Assembly: GCA_023386765.1 (NCBI GenBank)
Contig: JAEWJD010000296.1
Span: forward strand, 1 to 27,123
DNA length: 27,123 nucleotides
Direction of reading: 5' to 3'
Source of the DNA: Pseudomonadota bacterium
Lineage (GTDB): Bacteria > Pseudomonadota > Gammaproteobacteria > Burkholderiales > Burkholderiaceae_B
The translations under genes and the position numbers were made by a program. The notes beneath the pieces are model-generated. The model was not told the origin of the DNA and ran no database searches. It was given only the letters and a program-made list of their open reading frames with translations. Position 1 is the stretch's first letter. Each line of letters starts with the position of its first letter. This document shows, piece after piece, positions 1-7,598 of this stretch.

Positions 1-407
1 GCGCTGCGGACATAGGTGCTGCAACTGCCCATGACCGGCGTGAGCGCAAAACCGCCGTGGATCGCAAGATACGTGCGCGCCCCATGGCGCGGAGCGCCGA
101 AGGCCAGCACCTGGCCGGCCCGGGCCCATTGCGGGCGGCTCCAGGCGAGCGGCTCGCCATCGAGCGTGGCACTCAGGTCGGCGCCTGCCAGCGCGAAGCA
201 GGCAGAAGCCTCGAAGCGCAGTACAGGCCCGGCCAGGGTGATTTCCAGCGTGGCCGGATGGGTGTCGTTGCCGGCCAGTAGATTGGCCAGGGCGTGGGCA
301 CGCCAGTCCATGGCGCCACTGGCTGGAATGCCCAGGTGCTGGTGACCATGGCGGCCTGCGTCCTGGAAGGTCGACAGCAGGCCGGGTTTCAACACGCTCA
401 GGCTCAT
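1..407 (-). CDS. pxpC: 5-oxoprolinase subunit C (PxpC/KipA family), partial
   Basis: PxpC is one subunit of the PxpABC complex, which uses ATP to open cytosolic 5-oxoproline to glutamate. Only the N-terminal 135 codons are present, because the frame stays open to the window edge at base 1. I translated the minus strand from the ATG at 407. The protein starts MSLSVLKPGLLSTFQDAGR and continues with GHQHLGIPASGAMDWRA, which is the family's typical N-terminus (the urea amidolyase/KipA carboxyltransferase fold). The start overlaps the pxpB stop as ATGA, so the two are translationally coupled. The older name KipA comes from Bacillus sporulation-kinase regulation, which is unlikely to apply here. 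The family call is secure; the rest of the gene is not visible. Confidence 0.9.
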   Translation of the reverse strand, partial: MSLSVLKPGLLSTFQDAGRHGHQHLGIPASGAMDWRAHALANLLAGNDTHPATLEITLAGPVLRFEASACFALAGADLSATLDGEPLAWSRPQWARAGQVLAFGAPRHGARTYLAIHGGFALTPVMGSCSTYVRS

Positions 408-1141
408 GGCGCGGCTCCCTGGTGCCGGGCGGCCTCGAAGGTCTCGGCCGTGATCGGCACGAAGCGCAGCCGGTCCCCTGGCTGCAGCAGCGTGGCGGGG
501 TTTCTGGCAGGGTCGAACAGGGTCAGCGTGGTCGCGCCGATGATGTTCCAGCCGCCGGGCAGCCGGCCGGGATAGATCACGCTCTGGCGGTTGGCCACCG
601 CGATCGAGCCCGGGGGCACTTCGGTGCGGGGTTCGGCGCGGCGCGGAATATCCAGGCGGGCATCATGAATACCCAGATAGGCAAAGCCGGGCGCAAAGCC
701 CAGCATCAGCACCGTGCATGGGTGCCGGCTATGCAGCGCGATCACCTCGGTTTCGCTCAGGCCGCAGGCCTGCGCCACCAGCGGCAGGTCAGGGCCATGG
801 GTGCCGCCGTAGCAGACCGGGATGTCGATCAGGCGTCCGGTCTGTGCCATGTCCGGCAGCGGATCCGCCAGCAGGGCCAGCAGACGTCGCGTCAGCTCGG
901 CATGGCCGAGGTTGCCGGGCACTTGCGGTTGATAGTGCACGGCCACCGAGGTGAAGGCTGGCACCACGTCGCTGACGCCCGGCCACCCGGCCTGGCGGAT
1001 CTGGCTGGCCAGCGCCAGGCAGCGGCGGGCGGTCGACTCATTCAGATCGTCTCCCAGGCTGACGAGCACACAGCGGTCACCCTGGGGTTGAAGGCGCCAG
1101 GCAGGGGCGAGGCAGGGAGAAGCGGCAACAGTCTCGGACAA
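404..1141 (-). CDS. pxpB: 5-oxoprolinase subunit B (PxpB/KipI family)
   Basis: PxpB is the partner of PxpC in ATP-dependent 5-oxoproline hydrolysis. Family hallmarks are visible: the GFAPGFAYLG segment, PRTEVPPGSIAVANRQSVIYP-type core residues, and a C-terminal LQPGDRLRF stretch. The frame stays open up to 1297, but that part runs through the VOC gene and looks nothing like the family. I therefore chose the TTG at 1141, which has an AGG seven bases upstream and gives about 245 residues; E. coli PxpB has 218. Another TTG at 1147 is possible, so the start is uncertain by a few codons. It follows the VOC gene closely and overlaps pxpC by four bases. No pxpA (LamB/YcsF family) is visible here; it may lie past the left edge. 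Confidence 0.88.
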   Translation of the reverse strand: MSETVAASPCLAPAWRLQPQGDRCVLVSLGDDLNESTARRCLALASQIRQAGWPGVSDVVPAFTSVAVHYQPQVPGNLGHAELTRRLLALLADPLPDMAQTGRLIDIPVCYGGTHGPDLPLVAQACGLSETEVIALHSRHPCTVLMLGFAPGFAYLGIHDARLDIPRRAEPRTEVPPGSIAVANRQSVIYPGRLPGGWNIIGATTLTLFDPARNPATLLQPGDRLRFVPITAETFEAARHQGAAP

Positions 1142-1166
1142 GGGCAAACCTGCATGGCGCCAGGGC

Positions 1167-1592
1167 TTACTTGGCGAACAGGGATTCCATGTTCTTGAAC
1201 GCCTTGAATTCCAGGGCATTGCCCGACGGATCAAGGAAGAACATGGTGGCCTGTTCACCCACTTCGCCCTTGAAGCGGATATAGGGCTCGATGACAAATT
1301 CCGTGCCGGCGGCCTTGAGCTTGTCGGCCAGGGTTGTCCATTGCTCCATGGAGAGCACGACGCCGAAATGGCGCACCGGAACGTTGTGAGAGTCTACGGC
1401 ATTGGTGGCATTTGCGCCGCACTCGCCGGGGGCCAGGTGAGCCACGATCTGGTGGCCGTAGAAATTGAAATCGATCCATTCGGGGGAGCTGCGCCCCTCC
1501 GGACAGCCGAGCAGCTCGCCGTAGAAACGGCGGGCCTCGGCGAGATCGCGCACGGGAAAAGCGAGGTGAAAGGGCGGGATGGCGTGGGTCAT
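1167..1592 (-). CDS. VOC (glyoxalase/dioxygenase superfamily) protein
   Basis: A 141-residue, single-module vicinal-oxygen-chelate protein. It has the paired beta-alpha-beta-beta-beta pattern: FHLAFPVRDLAEARRFYGE near the N-terminus, a HFGVVLS strand at the start of the second half, and FFLDPSGNALEFKAF near the C-terminus. The His in FHLAF, the His in GHQIVAHL and the Glu in ALEFK are candidate metal ligands. The substrate cannot be read from the sequence; glyoxalase, dioxygenase and resistance roles all exist in the superfamily. It is the first gene of a minus-strand unit with pxpB and pxpC and is divergent from a LysR regulator, so a role in the same catabolic process is possible. Confidence 0.85.
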   Translation of the reverse strand: MTHAIPPFHLAFPVRDLAEARRFYGELLGCPEGRSSPEWIDFNFYGHQIVAHLAPGECGANATNAVDSHNVPVRHFGVVLSMEQWTTLADKLKAAGTEFVIEPYIRFKGEVGEQATMFFLDPSGNALEFKAFKNMESLFAK

Positions 1593-1649
1593 GGCTGGAT
1601 TTCCATTGCGTCAGGCAGCGCGAAGGGCTGCGGCCCGGTTAGTGTACGT

Positions 1650-1674
1650 ATTGTTTTTTTGATAGAAAAACGAT
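1650..1674. promoter_or_regulatory. AT-rich inverted repeat, candidate LysR operator
   Basis: Between the divergent VOC and LysR genes there is a 9-bp imperfect inverted repeat. The left arm ATTGTTTTT is at 1650-1658, the right arm AAAAACGAT at 1666-1674, with a 7-base centre and one mismatched pair. The intergenic region is far more AT-rich than its surroundings. LysR-type regulators commonly bind dyads of this size in the divergent promoter they control. Binding here is inferred from position only. Confidence 0.45.
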
Positions 1675-1736
1675 AATTTTTTGCCCTAAGCAGAAAAATA
1701 ATTGATGCTTATTCCCTTCACTCCAGCCAGGCATGC

Positions 1737-2612
1737 ATGATGCTCAGAGAATTCAGGACATTCATTGCAGTGGTCCGCGAAGGCAGCTTCACCGCGGCCG
1801 GGCGGCAGTTGGGCTTGACCCAGTCGGCCGTCAGCGCGCAGATCCGCCGGCTCGAAGAGCAGCTGGGCCTGACGCTGTTCGACCGGGGGGCCAGGACCGC
1901 GCTGCTCAACGCGCACGGTCGTGAACTGCTGCCGCAGGCCGAAGCCCTGCTGGCGCTGGCCGATCGCACGGTATCCCAGGCAGGCGGGCGCGTGCGCGGC
2001 GTGCTGCGCATCGGCGCCATTGCCTCGGTGCAACAGGATCTGCTGGTGCGCGCGCTCAAGGAGTTCCGCGCTGCTTTTCCCGAAGTGCAGGTGCGCGTGG
2101 TGCCGGGGGTATCGCTGTCTTTGCTCGGCCAGGTCGATGCTGGCGAGCTGGATCTGGTGGTGCTGATCCGCCCGCCTTTCGCCCTGCCTCCCGAACTGGA
2201 TTGGCAGGTGTTGCTGCGTGAGCCGATGGTGTTGGCCGTGGCGGATACGCTGCCGCCTCTGCCATGGCGCGAGCTGCTGCAGACTCAGCCCTTCATCCGC
2301 TACGATCGCGCGTCATTCGGCGGACGTCTGGTCGAAGGCTTTCTGCGCCGTCATCGCCTGCGGGTGCATGAGGCGGTCGAACTGGATGAAATCGATGCCC
2401 TGGCCCACCTGGCGCGCGCCGGCTTGGGTGTGGCCTTGCTGCCGCGCACCCGTCTGCTGGACAGCCGGGGGTTGCGTTTGCTGACGCTGGATGAGGCGGC
2501 ATTCGAGCGCGAGATCGGCGTGATCGGCCGTCCCTCGCGTTCGCCCCTGGTACAAAATATGATCGACTGCCTGGCGCAGGCGGCGCTCAGGCCTCCTGCG
2601 CCCGTGGCCTGA
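1737..2612 (+). CDS. LysR-family transcriptional regulator
   Basis: A 291-residue LysR-type regulator. The N-terminal winged helix-turn-helix (about residues 1-62) shows the classic pattern FIAVVREGSFTAAGRQLGLT, then QSAVSAQIRRLEEQLG and LFDR. A co-inducer-binding domain follows from about residue 88 (VLRIGAIASVQ) to the end, including the GLGVALLPR segment typical of the second lobe. The start is ATG-ATG, so 1740 is equally possible. It is divergent from the VOC-pxpB-pxpC unit across 144 bases and is therefore the likely regulator of that unit; the inducer could be 5-oxoproline or the VOC substrate, but that is inference. Its stop is seven bases from the convergent serA stop. Confidence 0.92.
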   Translation: MMLREFRTFIAVVREGSFTAAGRQLGLTQSAVSAQIRRLEEQLGLTLFDRGARTALLNAHGRELLPQAEALLALADRTVSQAGGRVRGVLRIGAIASVQQDLLVRALKEFRAAFPEVQVRVVPGVSLSLLGQVDAGELDLVVLIRPPFALPPELDWQVLLREPMVLAVADTLPPLPWRELLQTQPFIRYDRASFGGRLVEGFLRRHRLRVHEAVELDEIDALAHLARAGLGVALLPRTRLLDSRGLRLLTLDEAAFEREIGVIGRPSRSPLVQNMIDCLAQAALRPPAPVA

Positions 2613-2619
2613 GGCCGGT

Positions 2620-3819
2620 TTACAGGCGGTCGCAACGCACCGTGGTCGGGTGCTGGCGCAGAGCCCCGATGACCGAGTCAGCCACGGCGCCGTCCACGTC
2701 GGTCAGCACATAGCCGATCTGGCCGCGCGTCTGCAGGGTCTGGCTGACGATATTCAGGCCGTGCTCGGCCAGCGTATTGGTCAGCGTGCCGAGCGCGCCC
2801 GGGGCATTGCGGTGCACGTGGAGGATGCGTGCCGTTCCTGCCCGTTCGACGTAGGCCAGCTCCGGGAAGTTGACGGCGGTCTTGGTGGTGCCGGCCTGCA
2901 GGTAGCGCACCAGTTTCTCGGCCACTTCGCGGCCGATATTCTCCTGGGACTCCTGCGTGCTGCCGCCGATGTGCGGCGTCAGGATGACGTTGGGCAGTCC
3001 GATCAGCGGGCTGGCCAGCGGTTCGTCCGGACCCTTGGGCTCGGTGGGAAAGACATCCAGCGCCGCACCCGCCAGGTGGCCGTCGCGCAGCGAACGGTTC
3101 AGGGCCTCGATGTCGACCACCGTGCCGCGCGAGGCGTTGATGAGGATGGCGCCGCGGCGCATCTGGGCCAGGGCCTGGGCGTCGATGATGTTCTCGGTGT
3201 TCTTGCCGCCCGGCACGTGCAGCGTGACCACATCGGATTGGTTCAGCAGTTCGGCCAGCGAGGCGGCCGCCCGTGCATTGCCCAGCGGCAGCTTGCCCTC
3301 GACGTCGAAGAACACCACGCGCATGCCGATGGCCTCGGCCAGCGTGCTGATCTGCGAGCCGATATTGCCGTAGCCGACAATGCCCAGGGTCTTGCCGCGC
3401 GCCTCGAAGGCGCCGGTGGCGGTCTTGTCCCAATGGCCCTGGTGCACCCGGGTGTTCTTCTCCGGAATGCGGCGCAGCAGCAGGATCGCTTCGGCCAACA
3501 CCAGCTCGGCGACCGAACGGGTATTGGAGAACGGTGCATTGAAGACCGGGATGCCACGCATCATGGCGGCATCCAGATCGACCTGGTTGGTGCCGATGCA
3601 GAAGCAGCCGACCACGCGCAAGTCGGGACACCCGGCCAGCACATCGCGGTCAAGGTGCGTGCGAGAACGTATCCCCACGACTTGCGCACCCTCCAACGCG
3701 GCGCGCAACTGCGCCGGGGGCAGGGCCGTGCTGTGGGTGGCGATGTCGGAATACCCCGCGGCCTCGAAAACTTCGCGGGCGCTGGGGTGGACGTTCTCGA
3801 ACAAAACGATTTGAGCCAT
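2620..3819 (-). CDS. serA: D-3-phosphoglycerate dehydrogenase
   Basis: SerA oxidises 3-phosphoglycerate to 3-phosphohydroxypyruvate with NAD+, the first step of serine synthesis, in the cytosol. The 399-residue product matches the E. coli-type length (410). Visible landmarks are the Rossmann motif GIVGYGNIGSQ, the substrate/catalytic Arg in NASRGTVVD, the catalytic His in TPHIGGST, and a C-terminal ACT domain beginning near RILHVHRNAPGALG, which normally mediates serine feedback. The frame is open further upstream to 4017, but the homologous N-terminus MAQIVLFENVHP begins at 3819, so I used that ATG. The leader just upstream contains a terminator-like hairpin that could be an attenuator or simply the end of the upstream DUF411 gene. 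Confidence 0.96.
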   Translation of the reverse strand: MAQIVLFENVHPSAREVFEAAGYSDIATHSTALPPAQLRAALEGAQVVGIRSRTHLDRDVLAGCPDLRVVGCFCIGTNQVDLDAAMMRGIPVFNAPFSNTRSVAELVLAEAILLLRRIPEKNTRVHQGHWDKTATGAFEARGKTLGIVGYGNIGSQISTLAEAIGMRVVFFDVEGKLPLGNARAAASLAELLNQSDVVTLHVPGGKNTENIIDAQALAQMRRGAILINASRGTVVDIEALNRSLRDGHLAGAALDVFPTEPKGPDEPLASPLIGLPNVILTPHIGGSTQESQENIGREVAEKLVRYLQAGTTKTAVNFPELAYVERAGTARILHVHRNAPGALGTLTNTLAEHGLNIVSQTLQTRGQIGYVLTDVDGAVADSVIGALRQHPTTVRCDRL

Positions 3820-3828
3820 GGATGCTTG

Positions 3829-3867
3829 CCGTAAAGAAAGAGAAAGCGCCGGGGAATTTCCCGGCGC
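3829..3867 (-). terminator. Rho-independent terminator or serA leader attenuator
   Basis: On the minus strand an 8-bp GC stem (3860-3867 paired with 3846-3853; GCGCCGGG with CCCGGCGC) has a 6-base loop and is followed by a pyrimidine tract, TTTCTCTTTCTTT (3833-3845). It lies downstream of the DUF411 gene and only 26 bases before the serA ATG. It should end the DUF411 transcript. If the serA promoter lies upstream of it, it would attenuate serA. Confidence 0.7.
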
Positions 3868-3887
3868 CAGTGCCGGCTGGCACTGGC
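3866..3887. promoter_or_regulatory. Second perfect hairpin in the serA leader
   Basis: A perfect 9-bp inverted repeat (GCCAGTGCC at 3866-3874 and GGCACTGGC at 3879-3887) with a GGCT loop sits directly beside the terminator-like stem and shares two bases with it. The two stems therefore cannot both form fully. Two adjacent hairpins in front of serA could be a tandem terminator or a leader switch. The function is not established. Confidence 0.4.
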
Positions 3888-3946
3888 AACCCCATTGTGG
3901 CCCAGATCTTTGCTGCAGGGCGGCAATCCCCCGGTAGCAGTGTGGC

Positions 3947-4420
3947 CTACGCGCCGGCGATGCTGCGCCACACGCTGGCGCCGCCATCCGCTTGCACCAG
4001 CAAGACGGCGTAGGCATCGCGCCGTCCCCCGTAGGCCGGGTCGTCCATGCCGGGTGATCCGATGGGCATGCCCGGCACGGCCAGGCCTACGGCCCGGGGC
4101 CGTTCGCGCAGCAGGCGCTGGATATCCTCGGCCGGCACATGGCCTTCGATGGCGTAACCGCCGATCAGGGCCGTATGGCAGGAGGCATAGCGGGGCGCCA
4201 GCCCGGCGCGGGCGCGCACGGCTGCGGTGTCGGCCACATCGTGCAGGCGCAGGGAGAAACCGGCCTGGCGCATGCGTTCCGCCCAGACGCCGCAGCAGCC
4301 GCAAGAGGGGGTCTTCCAGACCTCCAGCACGGGGGCGCCTTGCGCCATGAGCGGTGCAGACAAGGGCGCAAGCAGCGCGGCGGCCAGCAGCCGGCGGCGG
4401 GAAGCAATAAGGTGGGTCAT
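3947..4420 (-). CDS. DUF411 family exported metal-binding protein
   Basis: A 157-residue secreted protein. The N-terminus has consecutive arginines (SRRRLLAAALLAPL, then a hydrophobic run ending APLMAQG), which suggests a Sec or Tat signal peptide of about 28 residues. The mature part starts VLEVWKTPSCGCCGVW, the DUF411 hallmark with a C-x-C-C cluster (Cys40, 42, 43). It continues with YASCHTALIGGYAIEGHVP and a C-terminal GMPIGSPGMD segment. DUF411 proteins are often found with copper-handling genes and are presumed to bind copper in the periplasm. No other copper gene is adjacent here; its neighbours are serA and phoR. A weak hairpin (4450-4465) without a T-tract precedes it. Confidence 0.85.
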   Translation of the reverse strand: MTHLIASRRRLLAAALLAPLSAPLMAQGAPVLEVWKTPSCGCCGVWAERMRQAGFSLRLHDVADTAAVRARAGLAPRYASCHTALIGGYAIEGHVPAEDIQRLLRERPRAVGLAVPGMPIGSPGMDDPAYGGRRDAYAVLLVQADGGASVWRSIAGA

Positions 4421-4507
4421 GATTCGCCTCGAAGTCGGTCTTGCAGGCTCCGCAGCTTGCTGCGGGGGGATGGGCGCATCATAGTCCGGGTGCTTCGTGG
4501 GTCGAAC

Positions 4508-5824
4508 TCAGTCCTTGGCGCCATGTTCGGCTGGCGTGATGCGATCCGAGGGAAACTGCAGCGAGAACGTGCTGCCCTTGCCCGGTTCGCTTTCGATCAG
4601 CAGTTCGGCGTCGTGGCGCAGGGCGATATGCTTGGTGATGGCGAGCCCCAGGCCGGTGCCGCCCACGGCACGCGAGCGGCCGCGATCCACCCGATAGAAA
4701 CGTTCCGTCAGGCGCGGGATATGGCGTGCCGGGATGCCGATGCCCGTATCGCGCACACTGTAGCGCGCACCCTTTTCCGGACTGCCTTGCCAGGTGATGG
4801 TGATATCGCCCCCTTCCGGGGTGTAGCGCACCGCATTGGTCAGCAGATTGGCCAGCGCCGAAGACAGCTCGGTGGCGCTGCCCAGGATATCCAGGCTCGG
4901 GTCGATGTTCCAATGAAACTGGTGTCGGCCTGCCGACAGCGCCTCGACCTGCTGGCGTATGGTCTGCAGCAGCGAAGAAATATCCACGGCCAGCGGATCC
5001 GACTCGGGCGAGGATTCCAGCGTGGAAAGCGTCAGCAGGTCTTCGACGATGGCCTTCATGCGCTGCGCCTGCTCCAGCATCATGGCCATGTACTGGGTGC
5101 GCTGGGCTTCGTCCAGGGCATCGCCGGGCATGTCCTGCAGCGTTTCCAGGAAGCCGGCGAGCACCGTCAGGGGCGTGCGCAGTTCATGTGAGACGTTGGC
5201 CACGAAGTCGCGCCGGGTGGTTTCCAGCTTTTCGATCTGCGTGACATCGCGCGAGATCAGCAGGCGGCGGTTGCTGCCATAGGCCGCCAGCTGCATCATC
5301 ATGACCCGCTCCTGGCCATTGTGGCCCAGGCGAATCAGCATGGGTTCGGGCCAGTGGCCGCGGTGGGCATAGGCCACGAATTCCGGCGCGCGCAGCAGGT
5401 TGAGGATGTTCTGGCCGCGATCGGCGGGCAGGCGCAGCACCAGATGACGGCGGGCCATCCGATTGGCCCACTCGATCTGGAACTCTTCGTTCAGGGTGAC
5501 CACGCCATCGGGCAGCGCCTGGGCGGCGGCCAGCATGCTGCGCATGGTTTCCTGCTGCTCGGCCAGTTCGCGGCGGCGCGCGCGGGTATAGCGATACAGC
5601 GGCGCCAGGATGTCTTCCCAGGGCCCCACGCCGGCTGGCGGAGCAGAGTCCGGGTCATGGGCCCAGGCAGAAACCCGCTGCAGGCGCCAGCTGCGCCACA
5701 GCACCATGGCCATCATGGCGGCCGAGAACAGCACCCAGCCGGCCGGTGAACCGGCCACGCTGTGAAGCAAAAGACTGAGGATGCCCCAGAGGGCGATCAG
5801 CGTAAGCGTGCGCAGCCAGATCAT
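4508..5824 (-). CDS. phoR: Phosphate regulon sensor histidine kinase PhoR
   Basis: A 438-residue inner-membrane kinase of the phosphate-starvation system. It autophosphorylates and passes phosphate to PhoB. Two hydrophobic segments (about residues 5-22 and 28-44) are followed by a charged region, then a PAS domain (about 95-195, including LPDGVVTLNEEFQIEWAN). The dimerisation domain has the phospho-acceptor His213 in NVSHELRTPL. The ATPase domain has the N box (NLLTNAVRYTPEGG), G1 (DTGIGIP) and G2 (GTGLGLAI). The family has no large periplasmic sensor domain and normally senses through the Pst transporter and PhoU, neither of which is in this window. It follows phoB with a 30-base gap. Confidence 0.95.
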   Translation of the reverse strand: MIWLRTLTLIALWGILSLLLHSVAGSPAGWVLFSAAMMAMVLWRSWRLQRVSAWAHDPDSAPPAGVGPWEDILAPLYRYTRARRRELAEQQETMRSMLAAAQALPDGVVTLNEEFQIEWANRMARRHLVLRLPADRGQNILNLLRAPEFVAYAHRGHWPEPMLIRLGHNGQERVMMMQLAAYGSNRRLLISRDVTQIEKLETTRRDFVANVSHELRTPLTVLAGFLETLQDMPGDALDEAQRTQYMAMMLEQAQRMKAIVEDLLTLSTLESSPESDPLAVDISSLLQTIRQQVEALSAGRHQFHWNIDPSLDILGSATELSSALANLLTNAVRYTPEGGDITITWQGSPEKGARYSVRDTGIGIPARHIPRLTERFYRVDRGRSRAVGGTGLGLAITKHIALRHDAELLIESEPGKGSTFSLQFPSDRITPAEHGAKD

Positions 5825-5854
5825 CGTTGCGGATTCTAGGGCAGGGAGGATAGC

Positions 5855-6553
5855 TTACCGCGCCGGCACCTGAGCCGTGAAACGGTAGCCGCTGCCACGC
5901 ACGGTTTCCACATGGATGTCGTGGCCGCTGGGCTCCAGCGCCTTGCGCAGGCGACGGATATGCACGTCGACCGTCCGCTCTTCGACGAAGACATGATCGC
6001 CCCACACCTGGTCCAGCAGCTGCGAGCGCGAGAAGACGCGTTCGGGGTGCGTCATGAAGAAATGCAGCAGGCGGAACTCGGTCGGTCCGATCTGCAGCGC
6101 CTGGCCGTTGCCGGACAGCCGATGCGTGACCGGATCCAGGCGCAGGCCGCCGACATCGATCAGGTCGTCCGTCAGCTGGGGCGCGCGGCGGCGTAGCACG
6201 GCCTTGATGCGGGCCATCAGCTCCTTGGGCGAGAACGGCTTGGTGATGTAGTCATCGGCGCCGGCCTCCAGGCCATCGACCTTGTCCTGCTCGGCGCCTT
6301 TGGCCGTCAGCATGATCACCGGGACGTTGCGGGTGCGTTCGTCGTCGCGCAGCTTGCGCGCCAGGGCCAGGCCGGAAATGCCGGGAAGCATCCAGTCCAG
6401 CAGAATGAGATCAGGCAGCTCCGCGCGGATCAGGGTCTGGGCCTGTTCGGCGTCAAAGGCCCGCAGAACCTTGTGGCCGGCGAAAGATAGGTTCACCGCG
6501 ATCAATTCCTGGATGGCGGGTTCGTCTTCGACGACAAGAATGGTGCTAGACAT
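5855..6553 (-). CDS. phoB: Phosphate regulon response regulator PhoB
   Basis: A 232-residue OmpR-class transcription factor that, when phosphorylated by PhoR, binds Pho boxes made of 11-bp direct repeats. The receiver domain shows the acidic pocket D10-E11, phospho-acceptor Asp53 in LLDWMLPG, the conserved Thr in MLTAKG and the Lys in YITKPFSPKEL. The C-terminal winged helix (about 130-230) ends with VFVEERTVDVHIRRLRKAL and VRGSGYRF. The open frame extends far upstream, but the homologous start MSSTILVVEDEP is at 6553. A candidate Pho box with a correctly placed -10 lies upstream, consistent with autoregulation. Confidence 0.96.
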   Translation of the reverse strand: MSSTILVVEDEPAIQELIAVNLSFAGHKVLRAFDAEQAQTLIRAELPDLILLDWMLPGISGLALARKLRDDERTRNVPVIMLTAKGAEQDKVDGLEAGADDYITKPFSPKELMARIKAVLRRRAPQLTDDLIDVGGLRLDPVTHRLSGNGQALQIGPTEFRLLHFFMTHPERVFSRSQLLDQVWGDHVFVEERTVDVHIRRLRKALEPSGHDIHVETVRGSGYRFTAQVPAR

Positions 6554-6598
6554 GGTGGCGAGGTTCGTTGCAATGCGCCAGATGGCGCGAACGTTGCC

Positions 6599-6632
6599 AT
6601 AGTATGGCCGCAATATTTCAGGTATGTGACGA
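6599..6632 (-). promoter_or_regulatory. Candidate Pho box and -10 of the phoB promoter
   Basis: Read on the minus strand, TCGTCAC (6632-6626), a 4-base spacer, then CTGAAAT (6621-6615) each match the PhoB half-site CTGTCAT/C at five of seven positions (the first against the CTGTCAC form). Exactly ten bases further on is TACTAT (6604-6599), a four-of-six -10 match. This half-site, 4-base spacer and 10-base distance to the -10 copies the layout of the well-studied E. coli phoA promoter. The half-sites are individually weak. Confidence 0.5.
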
Positions 6633-6694
6633 ACGGCGCCGCCGATCGTGCCGCGCCAATCGGCTACCATTGGGCCAAATTCCGGGAATTCTCT

Positions 6695-7465
6695 ATGCAA
6701 AACCCTTCCTCCTCCCCTGATTCGTCCCCGTCCGGCAGCACGCACTTCGGCTTCCAGTCCGTGCCTGAAAGCGACAAAGCCCGCAAAGTCGCCGAGGTAT
6801 TCCACTCGGTGGCTTCCCGCTATGACGTCATGAACGATCTCATGTCGGCGGGTCTGCACCGCGTCTGGAAGGCCTTCACCATCAGTCGTGCGGCCGTGCG
6901 TCCCGGCATGAAGGTGCTGGACATTGCCGGCGGTACGGGTGATCTGGCGCGAGCCTTCGCCAAGCGTGCGGGCCCCACGGGCGAGGTGTGGCTGACCGAC
7001 ATCAATGACTCGATGCTGCGCGTCGGGCGGGATCGTCTGGCCGACCAGGGTCTGCTGTTGCCGGTGGCGGTCTGTGACGCCGAGAAGCTGCCTTTTCCGG
7101 ATGGCCATTTCGACCGGGTCAGCGTAGCCTTTGGCCTGCGCAACATGACGCACAAGGATCGCGCGCTGGCCGAAATGACGCGTGTGCTCAAGCCGGGCGG
7201 CAAGTTGCTGGTGCTGGAGTTCTCGCGGGTCGCCAAACCGCTGGCGCCGGCCTACGACTGGTACTCCTTCAATGTGTTGCCCTGGCTGGGCAAGAAAGTC
7301 GCCCAGGACGAGGCAAGTTACCGTTACCTTGCGGAATCCATCCGCATGCATCCCGACCAGGACACCCTGGCCGACATGATGCGCACCGCCGGGCTGGAAC
7401 GAGTGCAGTACTTCAACCTGACGGCTGGTGTTGCTGCCCTGCACGAGGGGACTCGCCTGGCCTGA
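6695..7465 (+). CDS. ubiE: Ubiquinone/menaquinone C-methyltransferase UbiE
   Basis: UbiE is the SAM-dependent C-methyltransferase of ubiquinone synthesis (2-methoxy-6-polyprenyl-benzoquinol methylation). The chosen start MQNPSSSPD gives 256 residues, close to the E. coli length of 251. The frame is open earlier, to 6626, but that part is not family-like. Diagnostic segments are KVAEVFHSVASRYDVMNDLMS, the SAM motif VLDIAGGTGDLA (residues 74-85), SVAFGLRNMTHKD, and the C-terminal YFNLTAGVAALHEG. A TACCAT -10-like hexamer lies at 6665-6670. It is divergent from phoB. In many proteobacteria ubiE is next to ubiJ-ubiB; here they are 13 kb away (see the island). Confidence 0.96.
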   Translation: MQNPSSSPDSSPSGSTHFGFQSVPESDKARKVAEVFHSVASRYDVMNDLMSAGLHRVWKAFTISRAAVRPGMKVLDIAGGTGDLARAFAKRAGPTGEVWLTDINDSMLRVGRDRLADQGLLLPVAVCDAEKLPFPDGHFDRVSVAFGLRNMTHKDRALAEMTRVLKPGGKLLVLEFSRVAKPLAPAYDWYSFNVLPWLGKKVAQDEASYRYLAESIRMHPDQDTLADMMRTAGLERVQYFNLTAGVAALHEGTRLA

Positions 7466-7598
7466 CAAAAGAAAATCGGAACTTGTGGCGCATACGCTTG
7501 TCCGTTATTCTTGTCACCATTCAGTTTGTTGTAAGAAAGCGGTGGCAACCGTCCGCCGCCCGTACCTTCGGGTGCGTACTACAAGAGGAGCTTTTTTA

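Noticed and set aside
1142..1297. Longer N-terminus for pxpB reaching 1297
   Set aside because: The extra residues overlap the VOC coding region and are unlike the family; the homologous protein begins near 1141.
2650..3834. A 394-codon plus-strand open frame opposite serA
   Set aside because: Shadow of the strongly biased serA codons; the translation is low-complexity Gln/Gly/Arg with no family features.
4450..4465. 6-bp hairpin between phoR and the DUF411 gene as a terminator
   Set aside because: No T-tract follows on either strand.
7495..7520. Repeated TTGTC motifs upstream of the tim44-like gene as a Pho box
   Set aside because: The repeats are 13 bases apart, not 11, so they do not fit PhoB binding.
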